Origin: an uncultured Holophagales bacterium
Lineage (GTDB): Bacteria > Acidobacteriota > Thermoanaerobaculia > UBA5066
DNA: 7,269 bases
Direction: 5' to 3'
NCBI GenBank assembly: GCA_937864895.1
Contig: CALMDF010000159.1
Location: 1-7,269, forward strand
Below the pieces are notes generated by a model. It was given only the letters and a program-made list of their open reading frames with translations, had not been told where the DNA came from and searched no databases. The position numbers and the translations under genes are program-made. This document shows positions 1-7,269 of the stretch, in pieces. Numbering within the stretch: position 1 is the first letter of the stretch; every line of letters begins with the position of its first letter.

Positions 1-1176
<1,176 letters not shown>

Positions 1177-1183
1177 CTCGAAA

Positions 1184-1188
1184 CCTCC
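1184..1188 (-). promoter_or_regulatory. Ribosome binding site of icd
   Basis: The minus strand reads GGAGG here, followed by 7 bases and then ATG at 1176. It is a consensus Shine-Dalgarno at good spacing and supports the chosen icd start over internal Met6. Confidence 0.85.
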
Positions 1189-1198
1189 GGAGCCGCGC

Positions 1199-1227
1199 AT
1201 TCTATCGGCGCCCGGGCGAGCCGCCAA
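1199..1227 (-). promoter_or_regulatory. Candidate sigma70-type promoter for icd
   Basis: On the minus strand a TTGGCG box (1222-1227) is separated by exactly 17 bases from TAGAAT (1199-1204). These match the -35 and -10 consensus at 4 of 6 and 5 of 6 positions. The predicted start near 1192 would give a very short leader of roughly 16 bases that still contains the GGAGG at 1184-1188. Such a promoter would let icd be expressed strongly and independently of aceK, as expected for an abundant TCA enzyme next to its scarce regulator. This rests on sequence match only. Confidence 0.4.
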
Positions 1228-1238
1228 CCCTCGGCGGC
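1220..1238 (-). other. Inverted repeat between aceK and icd
   Basis: GCCGCC and GGCGGC form a perfect 6-bp stem with a 7-base loop. It overlaps the candidate -35 box of icd. No T-run follows on the minus strand, so it is not a standard intrinsic terminator. It may fold only in read-through transcripts coming from aceK. Confidence 0.35.
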
Positions 1239-1250
1239 GGCCCTCCGGGC

Positions 1251-3011
1251 CTATCCCCGCCGAAGGCGGCGCTTCGGCGGGTAGGGAAAGACGTCCGGAA
1301 CCTCTCGCGCCGCGTGGCGCCTCTTCATCTCGTTCCAGAACTCCGGCCTCACGAGGTCCGGGTGCGCCTCGGCGAAGAGGCTCCGGAGCGGCTTCGGGAA
1401 GCCCATGAAGGTCAGGAACTCCTCGGGGAAGACGTCCCTCGGACCGACGTAGAAGGACGGCCCTTCCCCGCCGTCGTCACCGGAGGCCTCCGGCAGCTCC
1501 CGGAACTCGCAGTCCGTCACGGCGCAGAGCTCGTCGTAGTCGTAGAAGACGACCCGGCCGTGCCTCGTCACCCCGAAGTTCTTGACGAGGAGGTCCCCGG
1601 GAAAGATGTTCGTCGCCGCGAGGTCGCGGAGCGCCCGGCCGAAGTCCAGAACGGCGTCCCGGGCCGCCTCCGGCGCCGCTTCGCGAATGAAGAGGTTCAG
1701 GGGCGTGACGCGGCGTTCCGTGTAGAGGTGCCGGATGACGACGTCGCCCCCCTCCAGCCCGACGGTCTCGGAGCACTCCGTGAGGAGCTCCTCGAGGATG
1801 TCCGGCGCGAAGCGGTCCCGGCCGAACTCGAGGAACTCGTACTCCTGGACGTCCACGAGCCGCCCGGCCCGGTCGTGCTCGAAGACGAACTGGTAGCGCT
1901 CCTTGACCTGGCTCCGCGTCACGGTCTTCGTCGGCCCGAAGCGGTCCCGGATCACCTTGAAGACGACGTCGTACCCGGGCATGGTGAAGACGACCATCAC
2001 CATCCCCTTCTCGCCCCGGGCCGTCTCGAACCGGTCGCCCGACCGCTCGAGGTGCCTGAGGAGATCGCGGAAGAGCTCCGTCTTGCCGTGCTTGTTGTAC
2101 CCGAGCGTGACGTAGAGCTCGGCCACCGGCTTCCTCGGTAGGATCGACTTCATGAACCTGACGATCCCGGCCGGTGCCTCCACGTCCACGTGGAAGTACG
2201 AGCGGGTGAAGCTGAAGACGACCGACACCTCGTCCTCGTCGAGGAGGACCGCGTCGACCACCGCCCTGCCGTCCGGGTTCACGAGCGCGAGGACGAGGGG
2301 CAGGAAACGCTCGCCGCGGACGACCCTTCCGACGACGTAGGCGCCCTTGTTCCGGTAGAAGACCGGCTCGAGGAGCTCCACGAAGTCGAACTCCGTGTCG
2401 CCCCACGCCGCGGTGAGCGCCTCGTCCACGGCGCGGCCGACGAGCTCCGCGTCCCCCTCGTAGTCCGCCCACGGGATGCCGAACTCGTAGTCGTCGAGGA
2501 CCTGGTGGACGACCGAGCGCGTCGAGAGGGCGCCCGGGTAGGTCCTCACCGGCACGGCCCCGGTCGCCGGCAGGCCGCTGTCGCTCCCGAAGTGGACGAA
2601 CTCCCGCTTCGGGTCGACGCCCACGGTCGTGAAGACCTTCCGGGTCACCGAGTTGAAGAAGGTCTCGGCGAGCTCGAGGTCGCCGTGTCCGTTCATGAGC
2701 CACGAGAACTCGCGCTTCATCGCCGACCAGAGCTCGGGCGACCGCTGCGGCTGGCCGAAAACCTCCTCGAGGGACGCCACGACGCGGCGGACGACGTTCG
2801 TGTAGAGCGCGAGCCTCTCGACCATGTCGTGCTGGACGCCGTGCCAGTCGGAGGTCTCGAAGTGGAGCGCGGAGCGCCGGGTGATCCGGCGGAAGCCCGA
2901 GCGGTACTGCTCGAACCCCCACTTCACGAGGATCGCCCCCTTGCGTGCGATCCGGCCGTCGGGCTCGTTCATGGCGCGCGGAGGATAAGGCACGGCGGGG
3001 AGCGGCTCCAT
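1251..3011 (-). CDS. aceK: Isocitrate dehydrogenase kinase/phosphatase
   Basis: AceK both phosphorylates and dephosphorylates Icd at its active-site serine, so it sets the split of isocitrate between the TCA cycle and the glyoxylate bypass. The 586-residue product is close to the 578 of E. coli AceK. The N-terminal half (about 1-320) is the regulatory domain, including [18 protein letters not shown] and [16 protein letters not shown]. The C-terminal half is the kinase-like fold: [19 protein letters not shown] with ATP-binding Lys352, Asp387 (equivalent of the phosphatase-important Asp371 of E. coli), [18 protein letters not shown] with Asp473, and VVFYDYDE with Asp491 and Asp493. All the key residues I can place are present. 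The ATG at 3011 lies 4 bases after the DoxX-like stop, with AGAGG about 11 bases upstream, suggesting translational coupling. ATG 2972 (Met14) is an alternative but has no ribosome site. The substrate gene icd follows directly. Confidence 0.96.
   Translation of the reverse strand: MEPLPAVPYPPRAMNEPDGRIARKGAILVKWGFEQYRSGFRRITRRSALHFETSDWHGVQHDMVERLALYTNVVRRVVASLEEVFGQPQRSPELWSAMKREFSWLMNGHGDLELAETFFNSVTRKVFTTVGVDPKREFVHFGSDSGLPATGAVPVRTYPGALSTRSVVHQVLDDYEFGIPWADYEGDAELVGRAVDEALTAAWGDTEFDFVELLEPVFYRNKGAYVVGRVVRGERFLPLVLALVNPDGRAVVDAVLLDEDEVSVVFSFTRSYFHVDVEAPAGIVRFMKSILPRKPVAELYVTLGYNKHGKTELFRDLLRHLERSGDRFETARGEKGMVMVVFTMPGYDVVFKVIRDRFGPTKTVTRSQVKERYQFVFEHDRAGRLVDVQEYEFLEFGRDRFAPDILEELLTECSETVGLEGGDVVIRHLYTERRVTPLNLFIREAAPEAARDAVLDFGRALRDLAATNIFPGDLLVKNFGVTRHGRVVFYDYDELCAVTDCEFRELPEASGDDGGEGPSFYVGPRDVFPEEFLTFMGFPKPLRSLFAEAHPDLVRPEFWNEMKRRHAAREVPDVFPYPPKRRLRRG
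1256..1281 (-). other. Strong hairpin at the 3' end of aceK
   Basis: Bases 1256-1265 and 1272-1281 are perfectly complementary, giving a 10-bp GC-rich stem with a 6-base loop. It lies in the last codons of aceK, just before its TAG stop (1251-1253). There is no T-run after it on the minus strand, so a rho-independent terminator is not supported. A role in mRNA 3'-end stabilisation or in lowering read-through into icd is possible. Confidence 0.5.
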
Positions 3012-3015
3012 TCGA

Positions 3016-3537
3016 TCAGCTGCCTCTCTGCGGACCGTCCCCGGCCTTCCCGTTCCGAGGAGGGTCGGCGACCACGCGTCCGCCCCTCACCGTCGCCCCG
3101 ACGACGATCCCCGCGGCGACGAGGACGAGGTTCTTGATGATGTACTGCCCTTCCAGCGTCGGGGCGTACGGAATCCGGGTGAAGACCTCCCCGGGGAAGA
3201 GGAAGACCGGGGTCAGCGTCCCGGCCATCTGGACGAAGAGGAGGAGCAGGACCTCCCGGAGCCGGACGCCCGCGAGGAGGCCGAGGCCGATGACGCACTC
3301 CCAGACGGCGAGGACGGGGAGCGAAACGGCGGGCGGGACGACCCCGAACGTGAGGACCGAGATCGTCTTCGTGGCCAGCCCCTGCGCCGGGCTGAGATCC
3401 GGGAAGAGCTTGAGGGCGCCGAACCAGAGGAAGACGATCCCGAGGCTGATCCGGAGGAGGGGCAGGCCCCACCGGGCCATGGCCGCCGTGATCTTCACGT
3501 CGAGGGCCTCGAGGGCGCGCGGCAGCGCCGGGATCAT
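3016..3537 (-). CDS. DoxX-like integral membrane protein
   Basis: This is a 173-residue membrane protein resembling the DoxX/DoxD-like superfamily, whose members are small four-helix proteins of mostly unknown biochemical role. Hydrophobic segments lie at about 24-43, 60-90, 95-115 and 132-150. The first contains LLRISLGIVFLWFGALKLFP, the GxxFxxFGxxKL pattern typical of the family. A conserved-looking stretch PYAPTLEGQYIIKNLVLVAAG precedes the last helix, and a polar tail of about 20 residues ends the protein. The ATG at 3537 overlaps the gdx stop as ATGA and has GGAGG/GGGAGG within 3-10 bases upstream, so it is translated with the exporter. aceK begins 4 bases after its TGA. Its position behind a guanidine riboswitch suggests a link to guanidine export or membrane stress, but the function is not known. 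Confidence 0.75.
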   Translation of the reverse strand: MIPALPRALEALDVKITAAMARWGLPLLRISLGIVFLWFGALKLFPDLSPAQGLATKTISVLTFGVVPPAVSLPVLAVWECVIGLGLLAGVRLREVLLLLFVQMAGTLTPVFLFPGEVFTRIPYAPTLEGQYIIKNLVLVAAGIVVGATVRGGRVVADPPRNGKAGDGPQRGS

Positions 3538-3875
3538 CGACCTCCCTCCCCTGCAGGCTCGCCGGTCGTCAACTTGAGGCCGACGAGGGAGACGACGAGG
3601 AGGGCGAGGAAGAGCCCCCTCGTCGGCGTGACCGTCTCTCGGAAGAAGACGATCCCGCAGGCGGCGGCGCCGAGCGCCCCGATGCCGACCCAGACCGCGT
3701 AGGCCGTGCCGAGCGGGATCGTCCTCATCGCCATCGAGAGGAGGACGACGCTGCAGCACATGGTGACGACGACGAGGGCCGCGATCCCGGGCCGGCGGAA
3801 GCCGTCGGAGTACTTGAGACCGACGGCCCAGAAGACCTCGAAGAGCCCGGCGAGCACGAGGAGAAGCCACGACAT
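3534..3875 (-). CDS. gdx: Guanidinium exporter of the SMR family (Gdx/SugE)
   Basis: This is a small multidrug resistance family protein of the Gdx (formerly SugE) subtype, a proton-coupled guanidinium exporter that works in the inner membrane as a dual-topology dimer. The 113 residues contain four hydrophobic helices at about 2-19, 31-49, 56-78 and 85-103. Glu13 in LAGLFEVFWAVGLKYSDGF is the essential coupling glutamate, and the Gdx signature PLGTAYAVWVGIGALGAA follows at 54-71. The sequence tracks E. coli SugE closely and departs from EmrE-type members. The C-terminus carries about 10 extra polar residues. The ATG at 3875 has AAGGTGG 6 bases upstream. A guanidine-III riboswitch sits immediately before the gene, which independently supports guanidinium as the substrate. 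The stop overlaps the DoxX-like start (ATGA). Confidence 0.93.
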   Translation of the reverse strand: MSWLLLVLAGLFEVFWAVGLKYSDGFRRPGIAALVVVTMCCSVVLLSMAMRTIPLGTAYAVWVGIGALGAAACGIVFFRETVTPTRGLFLALLVVSLVGLKLTTGEPAGEGGR

Positions 3876-3881
3876 GGGAGA

Positions 3882-3888
3882 CCACCTT
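3882..3888 (-). promoter_or_regulatory. Ribosome binding site of gdx beside the riboswitch
   Basis: The minus strand reads AAGGTGG, 6 bases before ATG 3875. Only three bases separate it from the 3' arm of the riboswitch pseudoknot, so folding of the aptamer can plausibly change ribosome access. This placement favours translational rather than transcriptional control. Confidence 0.7.
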
Positions 3889-3891
3889 TCC

Positions 3892-3933
3892 CGCGTCGTC
3901 TTGTCCTGACCGGGTACGGCGCGTCTCGTCCGG
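3892..3933 (-). promoter_or_regulatory. Guanidine-III riboswitch (ykkC-III / mini H-type pseudoknot)
   Basis: The RNA read on the minus strand begins CCGGACGAGACGCGCCGT and continues through ACCCGGTCAGGACAAGACG. From memory this is nearly identical to the class III guanidine aptamer (Thermobifida fusca type). Pairing fits the known H-type pseudoknot. P1 is CCGG (3930-3933) with CCGG (3910-3913). P2 is GCGCCGT (3916-3922) with ACGACGC (3893-3899), extendable by C3923-G3892. P2 holds one C-A mismatch (3919/3896). The conserved ACGAG (3925-3929) and CAGGACAAGACG (3897-3908) segments are intact. It senses free guanidinium and here precedes the Gdx exporter gene by about 16 bases, the usual arrangement for ykkC-class RNAs. 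The location next to the Shine-Dalgarno suggests control of translation initiation. Confidence 0.93.
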
Positions 3934-3950
3934 GCGCCGCGGGGCGGCGC
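3934..3950 (-). other. Perfect hairpin abutting the riboswitch
   Basis: GCGCCGC (3944-3950) and GCGGCGC (3934-3940) form a perfect 7-bp stem with a 3-base loop, directly touching the P1 helix of the riboswitch. No T-run follows, so it is not a typical terminator for the upstream kinase gene. Its 3' arm CGGCGC (3934-3939) is also complementary to the P2 5' arm GCGCCG (3917-3922), so it could take part in alternative folding. Confidence 0.5.
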
Positions 3951-3956
3951 GCCTCC

Positions 3957-3985
3957 ATCCTGCCAGCAGCGCCCCTGGCGGGCAA
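3957..3985 (-). promoter_or_regulatory. Weak candidate promoter for the gdx operon
   Basis: TTGCCC (3980-3985) and CAGGAT (3957-3962) are spaced by 17 bases on the minus strand, matching the consensus boxes at 4 and 3 of 6 positions. A start near 3950 would place the hairpin and riboswitch at the very 5' end of the transcript. A 5-bp inverted repeat GCCAG/CTGGC (3962-3979) overlaps the same stretch and could instead be a remnant 3' structure of the kinase mRNA. In a GC-rich genome such a match may be chance. Confidence 0.28.
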
Positions 3986-4001
3986 CGTCCCCGGGGCCGG
4001 G

Positions 4002-5558
4002 TCAGGGCGGGTACCCGGTGATCTCCCGGATTTCCTCGTAGAGCGGCCGGAGGCGCTCGTACATCTTCAAGTAGACCCGCCGGTAGAGGCGGTCGTAGAG
4101 GCCCGACGTCACGGGGTCGGGGTCGAAGACCCGGCCCACGCGGGTCATCGAGGCGACGGCGGCCTCGAACGAGGGGTGGAGACCGAGCCCGACGGCCGCG
4201 TCGATCGCGGCCCCGAGGCCCGAGGCCTCGGTGACGTGGGGACGCGCGGCCGGCAGGCCGAACACGTCGGCCGTGATCTGCATCGCCGCGTCGCTCTGCG
4301 CTCCCCCGCCGGCCACGCGCAGCTCGGTGATCGGCACGCCACCCCGCTTCTCCGACCGCTCCTTGCCCTCGCGCAGCGCGTAGGCGAGCCCTTCCAGGAT
4401 CGCCCGGTAGAGGTGGGCGCGGGTGTGGACGTCGCCGAACCCGATGACGGCGCCTTTCGCCTCCGGCCCCGGGCGCTTCACGCCGGGCGACCAGTACGGC
4501 TGGAGGACGAGCCCCATCGAGCCGGGGGGCACCTTCGAGACGAGCTGGTCGAAGAGCGCCTCGGCCGGGAGTCCCCTTTCCCGCGCCTCGGCCTCCTCGA
4601 GCTGCCCGAACTGCTCCTTGAACCAGGTCACCATCCAGAAGCCCCGGTAGATCTGGACCTCGAGGCTGTAGGCGTTCGGGAGGGCCGCCGGGTAGGGCGG
4701 AAGGAGCGGAAGAGGCTCGACGTAGCGGCGGTGCGTCGTGTTGATCGTGGCGGTCGTCCCGTAGCTCAGGCAGGCCACGTGCGGCTCGAGGCACCCGGCG
4801 CCGAGGACCTCGCACGCCTTGTCGGCGGCGGCGGCGATCACGGGAAGGCCCTTCGGGAGGCCTGTCGCCTCCGCCGCCGCGGCCGTCAGCTCTCCGAGCC
4901 GCCCGCCCGGCGGGACGAGCCCGGGAAGCTGCTCTCGACGAACCGGGAGAGCGTCCCACTTCCAGTCGAGCCTCCCCGCCCAGCGGAGACGCCGGTAGTC
5001 GAACGGAACGTAGCCGACCTGGCCTCCCGTCGAGTCGACGAAGCGGCCGGTGAGGCGGTGCGCGAGGAAACCGGACAGGAAGAGGTACCGCTCCGTCGCC
5101 TTCCAGACCTCCGGCTCCTGCCTGGCGATCCAGTGGGCTTCGGCCTCGGCCTGGAAGTAGGCGACGGTCTCGGACATTCCCGAGACGCGGAAGAGCATTC
5201 CCCAGAGGCCGCCGACGGGCCGCACGCCCTCCGACCGCCGCTGGTCGAGCCAGACGATCGCAGGCCGGAGCGGACGCCCCTTCGCGTCCGTGCAGACCAT
5301 CGTGGCCCGCTGCGTCGTGACCGCGACGCCGGCGATCGCCTCCCGCCGGACCCCGGGCTGGGCGAGGAGCGCGCGGACGGATTCGCAGACGGTGCGCCAG
5401 TAGAGCTCGGGATCCTGCTCGGCGAAGCCGGGCGGCCCCGGGACGTAAGGGTCGATCGGGACCCGGCTCCGGGCGACGAGGCTTCCGGACAGGTCGAAGA
5501 GGAGAGCGCGGACGCTCTGGGTCCCGTGGTCGATCGCGAGAAGCTGCTCGCCGCTCAC
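4002..5558 (-). CDS. FGGY-family carbohydrate kinase, GlpD-linked
   Basis: This is a cytosolic ATP-dependent kinase of the FGGY (ASKHA fold) family, 518 residues from the GTG at 5558. The N-terminal domain opens with LLAIDHGTQSVRALLFD (phosphate-1 loop, Asp10), then GFAEQDPELYW (44-54) and VTTQRATMV (80-88). The hinge region has AAADKACEVLGAG with the catalytic-base Asp246, and the C-terminal domain has LSYGTTATINT and the FGGY signature AGGGAQSDAAMQITADVFGLP near 416-436. The neighbour suggests glycerol kinase. However, canonical glycerol kinases have QRET where this has QRAT (Ala85 for the glycerol-binding Glu), and the FGTG-like and Tyr135-type regions also differ, so the substrate is left open. 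The start overlaps the glpD stop as GTGA, which implies coupled translation. An in-frame start at 5621 would extend well into glpD and is less likely. Confidence 0.85.
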   Translation of the reverse strand: MSGEQLLAIDHGTQSVRALLFDLSGSLVARSRVPIDPYVPGPPGFAEQDPELYWRTVCESVRALLAQPGVRREAIAGVAVTTQRATMVCTDAKGRPLRPAIVWLDQRRSEGVRPVGGLWGMLFRVSGMSETVAYFQAEAEAHWIARQEPEVWKATERYLFLSGFLAHRLTGRFVDSTGGQVGYVPFDYRRLRWAGRLDWKWDALPVRREQLPGLVPPGGRLGELTAAAAEATGLPKGLPVIAAAADKACEVLGAGCLEPHVACLSYGTTATINTTHRRYVEPLPLLPPYPAALPNAYSLEVQIYRGFWMVTWFKEQFGQLEEAEARERGLPAEALFDQLVSKVPPGSMGLVLQPYWSPGVKRPGPEAKGAVIGFGDVHTRAHLYRAILEGLAYALREGKERSEKRGGVPITELRVAGGGAQSDAAMQITADVFGLPAARPHVTEASGLGAAIDAAVGLGLHPSFEAAVASMTRVGRVFDPDPVTSGLYDRLYRRVYLKMYERLRPLYEEIREITGYPP

Positions 5559-7135
5559 GCGCAGGACGGCTGTGCGGCCTCCGACGGGGCCGCCACGGGC
5601 GCCGCGTAGTTCGCGCGCCACCTCGCGAGGTACTCCTGCACTTCCATCGACCAGCGGTCATCATCCCACGCCAGCTCCTCGCGGCAGACCTCGCCCACGC
5701 GCGAAAGGAGCGAGGCGCCGCCGTCGGGGAGGAGGAGCCCGGGGCGGATCCTCCGGAGGAGGAGGTCGTCGAGGTGGACGACCTGCTCGGCCCGGGCCGC
5801 CCAGCGAAGCTCGGCCCAGAGGTAGGGCGTGCCGGGCATCGTCTCCAGCTCCCCGGGCCGAGCGGCGTCGACGAGCCCGTCGGCCGCGGAGCCGTACCGG
5901 CCCGCGAGCCGCCGGGCCTCGGCCGCGTCGAGACCCGGGGCCCGGCGCAGCGCACGAGCCGCCGGCCGGAAGACGCGGGCGTCGGCACCGAGCCGGGAGA
6001 GGACGGGGAGGCGCCTGCGGAGGAGCCTCAGGGCGTCGAGGGCGATCAGCCGGAACGTCGTCAGCTTCCCGCCGGTGACCGTCAGGAGCCCCGACTCGAG
6101 CCAGAGGGCGTGCTCGCGGCTTTCCTCCGAGGGCTTCTCCTTCCCCGTGCCGATCACGGGCCTCACGCCCGAGAAGCTCGACACCGCGTCCCGCGGCGAG
6201 AGGGCGAGCGAAGGAAAAGTCGACGCGGCGCCCTCGAGCAGGTAGGCCGCCTCGGAGACGCCGATCGACGGCTCCTCGTCGAGCGGGCCGGGATGGTCGA
6301 GATCGGTCGTCCCGAGGAGCGTGAGCCTCTCCCACGGGTAGGCGAAGAGCGGCCGCCCGTCCCGCGGGTGACGGAAGGTCAACGCCTGGGCCGCGGGGAA
6401 ACGCCAGGCCGGGAAGAGGAGGTGGCTCCCGCGGAGGGGCCGGATGCGGGGTGTGCCGCCCACGTCCGCACGAAGACGGTCCGCCCAGGCCCCGGTCGCG
6501 TTCACGACGGCCGACGCTCGCACGGCCCTCTCGTCGCCCGACACGAGGTCGCCGAGGACTGCGCCCGCGACGTTCCCCCGGCTGCGGAGGAGCCCCCGGC
6601 ACCGGACGTAGTTCAGGGCGCACGCCCCCGCGGCCTCGGCCTCGAAGAGGACGCGGAGGACGAGCCGGGCGTCGTCGGTGAAGGCGTCTCCGTAGGCGAA
6701 GCCCCCGGTCAGGCCCCTTTCCCCGAGGTGCGGGGCGCGCAGGAGGAGCTCTTCCCCCGTGAGGCGAGCATGGTGCCCTTCCCGCGCGAGGAGGTCGTAG
6801 ACGAGAAGCCCCGTGCCGATCGCGGCGCGCCCCGGGCGATCGCCCCGGCGCGAGGCGAAGAGGAACCCGATCTTCTCGACGAGCCCCGGCGCCTCCTCGA
6901 GGAGCCGGTCCCTCTCCCGCACCGACTCCCACGTCAGCCTGAGGTTTCCCTCCGCGAGGTAGCGGAGACCGCCGTGGACGAGCTTCGAGGAGCGGCTCGA
7001 GGTCCCCGACGCGAAGTCTCCCTGCTCGACGAGGAGCACCGAGGCGCCGCCGAACGTCGCGCCCTGCTTGACCTGAAAATTCGAATACCCGGCGTTGTTC
7101 GAGGCCCGGTGCTTGCAAAAGACCACGATCCCCAC
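5555..7135 (-). CDS. glpD: FAD-dependent glycerol-3-phosphate dehydrogenase, 5' end disrupted
   Basis: The enzyme family oxidises sn-glycerol 3-phosphate to dihydroxyacetone phosphate at the membrane and passes electrons to quinone. From about residue 31 on, the match is clear: LLVEQGDFASGTSSRSSKL, HGGLRYLAEGNLRL, VNATGAWADRL, IRPLRGSHLLFP, LLGTTDLDHPG, FSGVRPVIGTGKEKP, LTVTGGKLTTFR, and a DAO C-terminal domain with AELRWAARAEQVVHLDDLLLRR. Substrate-site Arg and Lys residues in SGVRP and GGKLTT are present. The first 30 residues after the GTG at 7135 do not resemble the family. The dinucleotide-binding GxGxxG strand expected there is absent, so the open frame upstream of about 7045 is probably fortuitous. 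True coding sequence visible here is about 5555-7045. The stop overlaps the FGGY kinase start (GTGA). Confidence 0.85.
   Translation of the reverse strand: MGIVVFCKHRASNNAGYSNFQVKQGATFGGASVLLVEQGDFASGTSSRSSKLVHGGLRYLAEGNLRLTWESVRERDRLLEEAPGLVEKIGFLFASRRGDRPGRAAIGTGLLVYDLLAREGHHARLTGEELLLRAPHLGERGLTGGFAYGDAFTDDARLVLRVLFEAEAAGACALNYVRCRGLLRSRGNVAGAVLGDLVSGDERAVRASAVVNATGAWADRLRADVGGTPRIRPLRGSHLLFPAWRFPAAQALTFRHPRDGRPLFAYPWERLTLLGTTDLDHPGPLDEEPSIGVSEAAYLLEGAASTFPSLALSPRDAVSSFSGVRPVIGTGKEKPSEESREHALWLESGLLTVTGGKLTTFRLIALDALRLLRRRLPVLSRLGADARVFRPAARALRRAPGLDAAEARRLAGRYGSAADGLVDAARPGELETMPGTPYLWAELRWAARAEQVVHLDDLLLRRIRPGLLLPDGGASLLSRVGEVCREELAWDDDRWSMEVQEYLARWRANYAAPVAAPSEAAQPSCA
7046..7135. other. 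Junction where glpD homology ends
   Basis: On the glpD side the recognisable sequence begins at ASVLLVEQGD (near 7045). About 35-40 residues holding the FAD-binding motif should precede it, but instead the frame encodes MGIVVFCKHRASNNAG and similar unrelated residues. Composition also changes: the run CTGAAAATTCGAATA is AT-rich for this window. The exact breakpoint cannot be set without a homologue alignment. A chimeric assembly end and a real deletion or insertion are both possible. Confidence 0.6.
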
Positions 7136-7269
7136 CTGGTCACCGGCGGGCGGTGAGATTGCCTATGTCACCATCGAGCAGGGCCAGACCAGCATCTGGC
7201 GCATAGCCCTGGATGGCGGGCAGCCGGTGCTGCTGGCCGGCGGCGCAAGCGAAAACTACGCGCCGTCCG
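7077..7269 (+). CDS. Fragment of a WD40-like (TolB/PD40-type) beta-propeller protein
   Basis: The plus strand is open without stop from 7077 (after a TGA at 7074-7076) to the right edge. From about 7128 it encodes TIPTWSPAGGEIAYV, then IWRIALDGGQPVLLAGG. This is the PD40 pattern (WSPDGxxIAYV... IWxxxLDGGxPxxL) found in TolB, in prolyl-oligopeptidase-like proteins and in sensor parts of some bacterial Ser/Thr kinases. No start codon or ribosome site is convincing, and the first part (7077-7127) may belong to the junction. Codon choice (ATA, ATT, TAT, GAA, AAC, AGC) is less GC-driven than in the minus-strand genes. It is a partial repeat unit and the parent protein cannot be named. Confidence 0.5.

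Noticed and set aside
2190..3137. Long plus-strand open frames opposite aceK
   Set aside because: Low-complexity translations with no family resemblance; the minus strand encodes AceK with all its key motifs.
3934..3979. Intrinsic terminator after the FGGY kinase gene
   Set aside because: Two inverted repeats occur here, but neither is followed by a T-run on the minus strand.
4176..5609. Plus-strand open frame opposite the FGGY kinase
   Set aside because: No motifs and a biased composition typical of antisense reading of high-GC genes.
5559..5621. Upstream ATG at 5621 as the FGGY kinase start
   Set aside because: It would add 21 residues unlike the family before the LLAIDHGT strand. The GTG at 5558 overlapping the glpD stop gives the usual N-terminus.
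3016..5988. A 990-residue minus-strand frame ending in the DoxX-like protein, as a possible giant fusion
   Set aside because: The upstream 800 residues are an out-of-frame reading of the kinase, intergenic and gdx regions. The DoxX-like gene has its own ATG at 3537 with a strong ribosome site.
5774..7156. Plus-strand open frame opposite glpD
   Set aside because: It is antisense to strong GlpD motifs and its translation is Arg/Glu/Pro-rich without domain signs.

Overview
The window is a GC-rich bacterial segment, consistent with a metagenomic contig from a Gram-negative lineage that carries AceK. AceK is best known from Proteobacteria, but composition and gene set do not fix the phylum. All well-supported genes lie on the minus strand and are read here in transcription order, from high to low coordinates.

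First comes a glycerol-type pair: a GlpD-family FAD glycerol-3-phosphate dehydrogenase (5555-7135, with a broken 5' end) overlapping by GTGA with an FGGY-family carbohydrate kinase (4002-5558). The kinase lacks a glycerol-kinase signature residue. A 126-base gap (3876-4001) follows. It holds a clear guanidine-III (ykkC-III) riboswitch at 3892-3933, an adjoining perfect hairpin and a weak promoter candidate.

The riboswitch stands directly before gdx/sugE (SMR guanidinium exporter, 3534-3875). Next is a DoxX-like membrane protein (3016-3537, ATGA overlap with gdx). Then comes aceK, the bifunctional isocitrate dehydrogenase kinase/phosphatase (1251-3011), starting 4 bases after the DoxX stop. 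The last gene is icd, NADP-isocitrate dehydrogenase (1-1176, running off the left edge), which keeps the serine phosphorylated by AceK. A candidate sigma70 promoter and a strong hairpin lie between or just inside the aceK/icd boundary.

Two points stand out. The regulator AceK sits immediately upstream of its own substrate gene icd, rather than in an aceBAK glyoxylate operon. The gdx-doxX-aceK block is also so tightly packed behind a guanidine sensor that guanidine level may influence expression of the kinase controlling flux through isocitrate.

At the right edge (about 7046-7269) GlpD homology stops abruptly before the expected FAD-binding N-terminus. The plus strand there reads as a WD40-like/TolB-type beta-propeller repeat with different codon use. 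This is most likely a chimeric contig end, less likely a real rearrangement.
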